A stretch of 64,000 nucleotides of DNA, taken from NCBI RefSeq assembly GCF_004349055.1, contig NZ_SMKX01000035.1, positions 1 through 64,000 on the forward strand, in the 5' to 3' direction. Position 1 is the first letter of the stretch, and the number at the start of each line of letters is the position of its first letter. Under the pieces are notes generated by a model. It searched no databases, was not told the origin of the DNA, and saw only the letters and a program-made list of their open reading frames with translations. A program made the position numbers and the translations under genes. The DNA is from Kribbella antibiotica. GTDB lineage: Bacteria > Actinomycetota > Actinomycetes > Propionibacteriales > Kribbellaceae. Below are positions 58,085-64,000 of the stretch, in pieces.

Positions 58085-58123
58085 CGCCAGGAAATGACCG
58101 GTCGATTCGCGGCCACCCTGGCG
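58085..58123. repeat. Hairpin 4: CGCCAGG...CCTGGCG
   Basis: 7-bp arms, 25-nt loop, directly after hairpin 3. Confidence 0.5.
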
Positions 58124-58194
58124 GGTCACGTACAGCTAGAGAGATGGGACAAGAGACGCATCCGTCAGCATTCGCCCCAACTCCCTGGCTGGCC

Positions 58195-58560
58195 TTATTT
58201 GGCGGATTTGGCGGATTTGGCCATAGCTTCTTCGAAAGTCTCAGGCATTCCTTCGTAGATAAGCCTCAAACCCTTAGCCTTCGAGCTAGACATAAGATCA
58301 TCTCGGCGACGCCAAGTAGCCAAATGATTTGGGTCATCGCGCCAATGCATCGCGATCCAATTTGACGCAAACTCGACAGCCGTCGCGACGGTATCTCCGT
58401 TCGCATCAAATAAGCTGAATCTCAGAATCACTTGGAATCCCCGTGTGCCTTTCTTGCTTCCGGTTACGAAAAACGGTTCGCGCCCCTTGCCGGATTCTTG
58501 CCGGAAGTGGACGTGGATCAGGCCGACTCGGAGAGGTGCAAGACTGGATCGGGTCGGCAC
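58195..58560 (-). CDS. Small island-encoded protein of unknown function
   Basis: About 121 residues from GTG 58560; no better start is visible and further upstream codons overlap the XRE gene's leader and look non-coding. HVHFRQESGKGREPFFVTGSKKGTRGFQVILRFSLFDANGDTVATAVEFASNWIAMHWRDDPNHLATWRRRDDL and a tail of AKSAKSAK repeats. Lys/Ser-rich C-terminus may bind nucleic acid. Divergent from the XRE regulator gene at 58655; lower-GC codons. Confidence 0.65.
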   Translation of the reverse strand: MPTRSSLAPLRVGLIHVHFRQESGKGREPFFVTGSKKGTRGFQVILRFSLFDANGDTVATAVEFASNWIAMHWRDDPNHLATWRRRDDLMSSSKAKGLRLIYEGMPETFEEAMAKSAKSAK

Positions 58561-58654
58561 GCCCTCAACTGTGCTGGGAGATCGACTCGTGATGAACTGA
58601 CTGGTAGTACGGGTCAGCGGGGCTGGCCGAAGTCCGAGCGGAGGTGCGGAGCGT

Positions 58655-59770
58655 ATGAGTAGAGGGGCAACCCTGACTGGGGTGAAGGGTTCCGCCGACG
58701 TGCCGGAACTCGGAGTCGTGTCTGGATACCTGTTCAAGCTCATGCGGGGCGCAATCGGATGCACTCAGGTGGACCTTGCCGAGCGTCTGGGGGTGGATGA
58801 CACCACCATTCAGGGCTGGGAAAGCGGCAGGCGACCGCTCTCGGCTTTGCGCGCTGTCGACGTAAGCCGCCTCGGTCAGCGATTGATGATGATGGGAGCG
58901 CCGCCTGTAGCCACGGCCATGCTGCCCTCCGCCATCGATGCAGACGGATTCCTGACCACTGCAGTTCGAGCGGGCAGTTCAGTGATCCCTTTGTCGCAAA
59001 ACCCGTTAGCCAGTAGCGTTCACCGCCGAGGTTTTGTCTCGCTTGTCACATGGCCATTCACTGGAGTAGTGCCGTCGATGGTGAGGCACCTCCCGATGCC
59101 AAAGGCGCGCGGCCCCGTTGCCGACCGGCCCCAACTCTCGAAGGTTATGCGGCAGAGCTTCTTCGATCAAATGCTGACATCAGCCGACTTGGCGGGAAAC
59201 AATCAAAAACTTCTTCGACGGCAGGCGACATATCTCCTCGCCTTCGATCAACGCGAAGAGTCCGCGAACTGGCTAATGTGCGAGCATCGTCGGACTGCCG
59301 CTCGTTCAGTCGATGAACGCGATCTCCCGTCTGGGATTCTGAGTCGCACAGCCTCGCTCGCAACTGCTCGGAAAGGTGACCTTGACCCGGTTCGCCACTT
59401 CATTCAAGACACCCTCTCCAATACAGATCAGACGCTTGCCAGCCTCACCTACTGGGCATATTGGCTGGGAGAGATAGCAGACACCTATGCCGATGATGGA
59501 GCGATGATAAAGCTCGGCGCTAATGCCTGGTCTGGACGTCACTTGATCGAACATCTAATTACCCACCTAGACGATCCCCGCAACGCAGAGATGAACATTC
59601 ACAGCCTGCTGTGCCTAGTCATGGCAAGGAAGGGGTTGCTTGAGTCCGATGCAAATTTGCGCCAGCGTACGAGACTGGCACTTGAGGGTGCAGAGACTGC
59701 CGAACTCGGGCGACATGCACGAACTGAGTTGGATAATCTACGCTTCGCGACACAGCTCGCCGGGCGTTAA
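58655..59770 (+). CDS. XRE-family regulator with helical C-terminal domain
   Basis: 371 residues. HTH of Cro/C1 type: YLFKLMRGAIGCTQVDLAERLGVDDTTIQGWESGRRPLSALRAVDV. The remaining ~300 residues are helical repeats (SFFDQMLTSADLAGNNQKLLRRQATYLLAFDQREESANWL...HLIEHLITHLDDPRNAEMNIHSLL), like the long-form actinobacterial XRE regulators found in mobile elements. Start ATG/GTG at 58655. Followed immediately by the HD-domain gene (TAA ATG), so the two form one unit. Confidence 0.85.
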   Translation: MSRGATLTGVKGSADVPELGVVSGYLFKLMRGAIGCTQVDLAERLGVDDTTIQGWESGRRPLSALRAVDVSRLGQRLMMMGAPPVATAMLPSAIDADGFLTTAVRAGSSVIPLSQNPLASSVHRRGFVSLVTWPFTGVVPSMVRHLPMPKARGPVADRPQLSKVMRQSFFDQMLTSADLAGNNQKLLRRQATYLLAFDQREESANWLMCEHRRTAARSVDERDLPSGILSRTASLATARKGDLDPVRHFIQDTLSNTDQTLASLTYWAYWLGEIADTYADDGAMIKLGANAWSGRHLIEHLITHLDDPRNAEMNIHSLLCLVMARKGLLESDANLRQRTRLALEGAETAELGRHARTELDNLRFATQLAGR

Positions 59771-59785
59771 ATGATGGAGTATGCG

Positions 59786-60361
59786 ATGAGCGATGAACAG
59801 AAAAAGAAGGAGGCGGCCGCCGTCGCCGCCTTTGCCTTCGAAATGGGCGTTCTTAAGCGCCAGAGGCGATCCGGCTGGTGGCATGCCGGTGTCCGCGATC
59901 CCGAGTCGATCGCGGAGCATAGTCTGCGCGTTGCTCAGTTAGCGGGCCTGATTGCAGCGGCCGAAGGCGGCGATCCCGCTAAGGCTGCATACATGGGCCT
60001 TTGGCATGATTCGCAGGAGACGCGGATTGGAGACATTCCGCATAGCGCTCATCCCTATGTCGATGCAAAGCCGAACGTCGATATCACTATAGACCAGGTC
60101 GCCGGAATGGCTGAAGTGGTGGCAAGTTCGGTGATCAAGGCTGTTGAGGAGTACGAGGAAAAATCGTCATTGGAGGCGATTTGTGCGCGCGATGCCGACA
60201 AGCTTGAATGTCTAATTCAGGCTGTCGAATATCGAGACCTAGGTGTTCAGCGCGTTCAAAGCTGGATTGATTCATCTTACGCGTCCCTCAAGACGGAAAC
60301 GGCTCGGCGCGTGGCAGACGAGGCACTGTCCATTTCCCCGCTCAGTTGGCGCGAAAAATGA
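59786..60361 (+). CDS. HD-domain metal-dependent phosphohydrolase (YfbR-like)
   Basis: 191 residues from ATG 59786 (GGAG 7 nt upstream; ATG 59771 directly after the XRE stop is the alternative). HD motif residues: His in SIAEHSLRVAQLAGL, HD in GLWHDSQETRIGDIPHSAH, Asp in CARDADKLECLIQAVEY. Matches HD-domain 5'-deoxyribonucleotidase YfbR-like proteins that dephosphorylate dNMPs. Paired with an XRE regulator, a combination common in actinobacterial islands, where it may modulate nucleotide pools or phage defence. Confidence 0.88.
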   Translation: MSDEQKKKEAAAVAAFAFEMGVLKRQRRSGWWHAGVRDPESIAEHSLRVAQLAGLIAAAEGGDPAKAAYMGLWHDSQETRIGDIPHSAHPYVDAKPNVDITIDQVAGMAEVVASSVIKAVEEYEEKSSLEAICARDADKLECLIQAVEYRDLGVQRVQSWIDSSYASLKTETARRVADEALSISPLSWREK

Positions 60362-60452
60362 TCTGCGCTCTGATGGCCTGGCGGTCGGGCCCAGAGAGGC
60401 CCCTCTAGGGCTAAGACCCGCCACCGCCGACAGGACCGCGTATCTGGGTCGG

Positions 60453-60489
60453 TCTAGGGGGGCGGGCGAGGACCCACCGCCCCCCTAGA
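60453..60489 (+). terminator. Terminator after the XRE-HD unit
   Basis: TCTAGGGGGGCGG pairs with CCGCCCCCCTAGA, 13-bp perfect stem, 11-nt loop, 92 nt past the HD stop; closes the lower-GC island. Confidence 0.75.
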
Positions 60490-60533
60490 CTTGCCTCTGA
60501 CCTGCGGAAACGTGCTGTGGCGGCTAAGGCAAC

Positions 60534-60701
60534 TTGACAGAGACGAAGGAGCAACTGGCCGGCACGGTCGTGATCGACGTACCGGATCTGGACGCCGCCA
60601 TCCACTGGGCCGCGCAAGCGCCGCCGGTCCAGTGGGGCACGGTCGAGATCCGGCCCGGCGCGACCCACCTCGTGAACGGCGTCTGGGTTCCGAATCGGTG
60701 A
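60534..60701 (+). pseudogene. 5'-truncated YCII/DGPF-domain gene
   Basis: A 55-residue fragment, KEQLAGTVVIDVPDLDAAIHWAAQ...WGTVEIRPGATHLVNGVWVPNR, matches the C-terminal half of YCII (DGPF) proteins, which normally begin MKYLLLMY... and are ~110-120 residues. The N-terminal half is absent upstream, where the lower-GC island ends. Its TGA overlaps the GTG of the sigma-factor gene, the arrangement of intact DGPF-ECF42 operons. Confidence 0.7.
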
Positions 60702-61891
60702 ATCAGGCCCAGCAAGCGGCCGAGCAGGCCGCTCGCACGTCCTACGGTCGGCTGGTCGCCTTGCTCGCGGCCTTGACCGGTGACCTCGCGCTCGCCGAGG
60801 ACTGTCTGGCCGGCGCCTTCGAACAAGCCCTGCTCAGCTGGCCGGACGGAGGTGTTCCCACCAACCCCGAAGGGTGGCTCCTCACCGTGGCCCGCAACCG
60901 GCAACGCGACATCTGGAAATCGTCGGCCCACCGCACCTCCGACCCACTCGAGCTCGCCACCGACCAGGGCCGCGACGCCGTCTCCCCGCTCGACGACGTC
61001 GATCCGGACGCCATCGGCGACAAACGGCTCGAACTTCTCTTCGTCTGTGCCCATCCCGCGATCGATCCGGGGATTCGTACGCCGTTGATGCTGCAGACCG
61101 TGCTCGGGTTCCATGCGACCCGGATCGCTGCGGCGTACGCCGTACCAGCGGCAGGGATGGCGCAGCGCCTGGTCCGGGCGAAACGGCGGATCAAGAACAC
61201 CCGGATCCCGATCGCCGTACCCGATCAGCACGACATGGCAGGCCGCCTCGCGACGGTGCTCGAAGCCGTCTACGGCTGCTACGCGATCAGCTGGTCGACG
61301 CAGGACGGCCTGGCCGACGAGGCTCGCCATCTCGCGGTCACCCTGGCCGCCCTGCTACCGAAGGAGCCGGAGACCTGGGGGTTGGCCGCCCTCATCACCT
61401 TGTCGCTTGCCCGGGCCGCCGGTCGCAGTGAGACCTTCGTTCCCCTCGACGAACAGGACGTCAGGGGTTGGGACTCGGAACTGATCGCTGAGGGCGAGGC
61501 CCAACTCCGCCGCTCGTCGATGGCAAGCGCACCCGGCCGCTTCCAACTCGAAGCCGCGATCCAGGCGGTGCACTGTGCGAGAGCTCGTACCGACTGGCCG
61601 GCGCTCCACACGCTCTACTCCGCGCTGCTCAAGCTCGCCCCGAGCCTCGGCGCCCACGTCGCCTTGGCCGCGGTCACCGCGCACACGTCATCTCCGGAAA
61701 CAGGCTTGGAGATCCTCAACACCTTGTCCCAGGCCGATCGGTTCCAGCCGTTTCACGCGACGCGGGCCGACCTGCTCGCCCGCATCGGCCGCGACAAAGA
61801 AGCAGCCATAGCCTTCGAGACCGCAGCCGCACTCACCGACGACGAATCACTTCGCGCCTACCTCCTACGCCGAGCAGCCCAACACACCTAA
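60698..61891 (+). CDS. ECF42-type RNA polymerase sigma factor with TPR-like C-terminus
   Basis: 397 residues. Sigma-70 region 2 begins SYGRLVALLAALTGDLALAEDCLAGAFEQALLSWPDGGVPTNPEGWLLTVARNRQRDIWK; region 4 GFHATRIAAAYAVPAAGMAQRLVRAKRRIKNTRIPI. The ~200-residue C-terminal extension (SAPGRFQLEAAIQAVHCARARTDWPALHTLYSALLKLAPS) is the ECF42 TPR-like domain. ECF42 sigma factors usually sit with DGPF/YCII proteins; here that partner is truncated. GTG 60698 overlaps it (GTGA). No anti-sigma gene nearby, as is usual for this group. Confidence 0.9.
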   Translation: MNQAQQAAEQAARTSYGRLVALLAALTGDLALAEDCLAGAFEQALLSWPDGGVPTNPEGWLLTVARNRQRDIWKSSAHRTSDPLELATDQGRDAVSPLDDVDPDAIGDKRLELLFVCAHPAIDPGIRTPLMLQTVLGFHATRIAAAYAVPAAGMAQRLVRAKRRIKNTRIPIAVPDQHDMAGRLATVLEAVYGCYAISWSTQDGLADEARHLAVTLAALLPKEPETWGLAALITLSLARAAGRSETFVPLDEQDVRGWDSELIAEGEAQLRRSSMASAPGRFQLEAAIQAVHCARARTDWPALHTLYSALLKLAPSLGAHVALAAVTAHTSSPETGLEILNTLSQADRFQPFHATRADLLARIGRDKEAAIAFETAAALTDDESLRAYLLRRAAQHT

Positions 61892-61924
61892 CCGCTCAAC
61901 CCGGTAGCACGACTGGGATGCAGC

Positions 61925-61983
61925 AGCATCTCCCTCGGCTCCCGGCCTTCAACTGATTTACTGACGCGATGGGTACGCCGCAG
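61925..61983. repeat. Direct repeat, right copy
   Basis: Partner of 55899-55958 with a 26-bp identical core (61949-61974). Here the ATG at 61969 is the genuine start of the DUF2268 gene. Confidence 0.85.
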
Positions 61984-62595
61984 CTTCATCTGCCGACTGG
62001 TTCCGGACGGTACGACGAGGATGCGTTGGCGGAGGTCCGTGCCGCGTTCACCCGAGCCGTCGAGCTGACGACACCGCTGATCGGGTTGAGCGATGTCGAT
62101 GTCGCGGCGATCGATGCGCCGGACGAGACCATCCCCGGCTGGGGCTGCGGCGGTTACACCTATGGACCGCACTCCGTGCTGCTCGCGCTTGATCCCGCCG
62201 TACGGATCAAGCCTGACCGGCTCCTGGCAACGCTCGTGCACGAGTTCCACCATGTGATGCGCGAGCGCGGGCCGGGCTGTGGGTCGAGCCTGCGCGAGCG
62301 GATCGTCAGTGAGGGCTTGGCGATGCTGTTCGAGGAGGAGGTGCTTGGTGTGGCCTCGGAGTTCGCTCACCAGGCAGTCGAGCCGGAGCAGATCGCGCTG
62401 GCCGTCGCGCAGCTCGATCAGGATCCGGCGGACGAGAGCCGATGGTTCTTCAACGCGGCCGAAATCCCGCTGTGGTTCGGCTACACCGTCGGCTACCAGT
62501 GGGCCCGCGCCTACGCCGCAACCACGTCGACGAAGGCGTCCCAGCTTGTCCACACACCCGCCGATGCCATCACCGCGGCTGCCGAAGCGCGCTGA
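61969..62595 (+). CDS. DUF2268-like putative zinc metalloprotease
   Basis: 208 residues. The motif LVHEFHHVMRERGPG (HExxH variant, HEFHH) with downstream Glu in IVSEGLAMLFEEEVLG is the HExxH-...-E zinc site of DUF2268/gluzincin-like proteins; GYQWARAYAATTS follows. No signal peptide, so cytoplasmic. Its promoter and first codons are duplicated at 55899-55958. It overlaps the convergent nucleotidyltransferase gene by 26 bp. Confidence 0.85.
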   Translation: MGTPQLHLPTGSGRYDEDALAEVRAAFTRAVELTTPLIGLSDVDVAAIDAPDETIPGWGCGGYTYGPHSVLLALDPAVRIKPDRLLATLVHEFHHVMRERGPGCGSSLRERIVSEGLAMLFEEEVLGVASEFAHQAVEPEQIALAVAQLDQDPADESRWFFNAAEIPLWFGYTVGYQWARAYAATTSTKASQLVHTPADAITAAAEAR

Positions 62596-63199
62596 CCAAC
62601 TCCAGGTGACGCCGTACCAGCTCCGCGGCCGGATGGTCGCCGGCAACCCCATCCAGTACGGCGCTCAACGTCGTACCGGTCCCTCCCAGCATCCCGGCGA
62701 TCGCGTCCGCCGTGTCGAGGTTGCCTCGGGCAAGGTGCTTCGCGGCGAGGGGAAGCATGGCCAGCGCGAAGTCGTCTGGATCGGGCGCGGTTGTCGATTG
62801 GCCGCGACCGAGGTGGTTGAGCGTTCCGTTGAGGTCGTGCGGGCCGGGCGCTCCGGTGCCAGAGAGGAGGCGCGCCTCTCGGGGAACCGCTGCGCCCAGC
62901 GGCCACAGATACCAGTCGACCCACAGCGGTAGGCCCGCGACCTCGTACATCGCGCCGAGGTAGCCGCCGTCGGCCGGCCCGTTGGCGGGTATCTCAATCG
63001 TCAGGACGCTCCCGTCGAGCGCCGGCCGACCGCCGACAACGATCAGGTCGAGGTCGCTCCACTCATCACCGCTTCCCGTTGCCAGCGAGCCGACCAGCCA
63101 ACTGCTCTCGGCGCGGAGCGTCGGCACGGTTTGGGCGAGCCAGTTGTCGCGGTCGCGGGCGTAGGCCGCCAACCGGGCGCGGGCTTCAGCAGGTGTCAC
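62570..63199 (-). CDS. Nucleotidyltransferase-fold protein (aminoglycoside adenylyltransferase-like)
   Basis: 209 residues from GTG 63199. NT-fold signature: SSWLVGSLATGSGDEWSDLDLIVVGG (GSxxxG...SDxDL), later Asp in LWVDWYLWPLG as third carboxylate. Resembles aminoglycoside or MNT-type minimal nucleotidyltransferases with a helical C-terminus, though no activity can be assigned. TAGCCT with 7 nt spacing marks a leaderless start. Confidence 0.82.
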   Translation of the reverse strand: MTPAEARARLAAYARDRDNWLAQTVPTLRAESSWLVGSLATGSGDEWSDLDLIVVGGRPALDGSVLTIEIPANGPADGGYLGAMYEVAGLPLWVDWYLWPLGAAVPREARLLSGTGAPGPHDLNGTLNHLGRGQSTTAPDPDDFALAMLPLAAKHLARGNLDTADAIAGMLGGTGTTLSAVLDGVAGDHPAAELVRRHLELVSALRQPR

Positions 63200-63206
63200 A
63201 CAGCGG

Positions 63207-63212
63207 AGGCTA
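63207..63212 (-). promoter_or_regulatory. Leaderless -10 hexamer TAGCCT
   Basis: TAGCCT on the minus strand, 7 nt before the GTG at 63199. Confidence 0.55.
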
Positions 63213-63348
63213 GTGGATGCGAAAAGTGCTCGAATCGCGGGACAGCTATTGGAATGCGCTCTCCATGACTCTAGTGTGCTGATTTCCGGACGTTGATGTC
63301 CTGGAATCGAGGACGGCGCCCCCCGCCACGATCGCAAGGGAGAACACC

Positions 63349-63447
63349 ATGGTGGAAAACACTGCCCGGGAAGACTGGATCGCCCCGGATTTCGCCGAGT
63401 TCGAAACACCTACCGAGGTCACCGGATACGCCGGTCGAGTGAACTGA
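63349..63447 (+). CDS. pqqA: PQQ precursor peptide PqqA
   Basis: 32 residues, MVENTAREDWIAPDFAEFET then PTEVTGYAGRVN. The E23-x3-Y27 pair in TEVTGY is the Glu/Tyr that the radical-SAM enzyme PqqE cross-links to make pyrroloquinoline quinone; W..P.F upstream is the usual leader pattern. RBS AAGGGAG with 6-nt spacing. The PqqC gene follows after 188 nt, confirming the assignment. First gene of the operon; other pqq genes should lie beyond the window. The 188-nt gap may allow a higher level of precursor than enzyme. Confidence 0.92.
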   Translation: MVENTAREDWIAPDFAEFETPTEVTGYAGRVN

Positions 63448-63635
63448 TCACTACCCGTATCCCCTGTACAGCAAGGTAATCATCGGACTTCCGCCCCGGT
63501 CCGGTGAACGGCCTGTCCGGGCCTGCGGTGAATCGCCGCCGGTCCGGCAGGTGCGCCGTGCCATTCCCCTGAGTTCCATCCTGTGGGCGATATCTGGACA
63601 TCGTTCCATGAATCATGGATGACTCGGGAGGTTCA

Positions 63636-64000
63636 ATGCGGCCGATGAGCGCGGACGAATTCACGGATGCACTGCGCGGCCTTTCCCATCGGTACTGGGG
63701 AACGCATCCGTTCCACCACCGGATGCACGCCGGCGAGCTGTCGCAGCCGGAGCTGCAGGTCTGGGCCGCGAACCGCTGGTACTACCAAAGCGCGATCCCC
63801 CGCAAGGACGCCGCGATCATCAGCAACTGCCCGCTCCCCGAGGTGCGGCGCCAATGGCTGCCCCGGATCGTCTACCACGACGGCGCTACCCCTGGTGAGG
63901 GCGGAATGGAGCGCTGGCTGCGCCTGTGCGAAGCCGTCGGTCTCAGCCGCGAAGAGGTCCTCGACGAACGGCATGTGGCTCCCGGTGCCCGGTTCGCTGT
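63636..64000 (+). CDS. pqqC: PqqC, pyrroloquinoline-quinone synthase (5' part, cut by window end)
   Basis: 121 residues visible of ~240. LSHRYWGTHPFHHRMHAGELSQPELQVWAANRWYYQSAIPRKDAAIISNCPLPEVRRQWLPRIVYHDG is diagnostic of PqqC, the cofactor-free oxidase that performs the final ring closure and eight-electron oxidation in PQQ formation. His, Tyr and Arg of the active site (RWYYQ, PRKDAAI) are present. ATG 63636 has GGGAGG 4-5 nt upstream; ATG 63645 is less well placed. Confidence 0.95.
   Translation, partial: MRPMSADEFTDALRGLSHRYWGTHPFHHRMHAGELSQPELQVWAANRWYYQSAIPRKDAAIISNCPLPEVRRQWLPRIVYHDGATPGEGGMERWLRLCEAVGLSREEVLDERHVAPGARFA

Overview
The window is high-GC actinobacterial DNA. Features pointing that way are the strong G/C bias at third codon positions, many genes whose start codon lies 6-8 nt after a TAnnnT -10 hexamer (leaderless transcription), a very frequent GTACGGCG/CGCCGTAC octamer, and gene families typical of soil Propionibacteriales/Nocardioidaceae (WYL, MmyB-type and solo-LuxR regulators, streptogrisin-like protease, DUF3626, DUF6624, an ECF42-type sigma factor with a DGPF/YCII partner). 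Kribbella or a close relative is my best guess; no rRNA or tRNA is present to fix the genus.

Layout. 1-1.0 kb and 17.3-18.0 kb are non-coding clusters of a repeat family, arranged as inverted, partly colinear copies. 1.0-17.3 kb holds small housekeeping and accessory enzymes: hydrolase, SDRs, OsmC, aldo/keto reductase, HAD, isochorismatase, a FemX-like transferase, P-loop kinases, methyltransferase and Nudix. A duplicated intergenic segment brackets one kinase gene. 18.5-21 kb holds a tyrosine recombinase divergent from a zinc-motif/coiled-coil protein, with a dif-like palindrome over the recombinase promoter. 21.2-23.7 kb has two convergent solo LuxR regulators. 23.9-26.9 kb is a compact three-gene operon (helical protein of unknown function, degenerate AAA_28-like ATPase, class I aminoacyl-tRNA-synthetase-like core fused to an ASCH domain), the best candidate here for an undescribed system. 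27-40 kb contains an MFS exporter with its XRE/cupin regulator, a secreted protease, a heterodimeric ABC exporter, methyltransferases and phosphotransferases.

At 40,044-40,071 there is a near-canonical actinobacterial dif site, so the window probably spans the chromosome terminus. A second Xer-like recombinase lies 0.6 kb away, again preceded by a dif-like palindrome. 41.7-55.9 kb is ordinary chromosome: Nudix, GNATs, VOC, Tat-exported sialidase-like and flavoprotein genes, RidA, a WYL regulator, IMPase. 56.1-60.5 kb is an island of lower-GC genes with many perfect hairpins (secreted Cys-rich protein, 38-aa membrane protein, XRE regulator, HD-domain hydrolase). It ends just before a 5'-truncated YCII/DGPF gene of the ECF42 sigma operon, and the larger 6-kb segment is bracketed by ~60-bp direct repeats. 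The window ends in a PQQ biosynthesis locus (pqqA, 5' part of pqqC).

All family assignments rest on reading motifs in the translated sequence; no database search was run.
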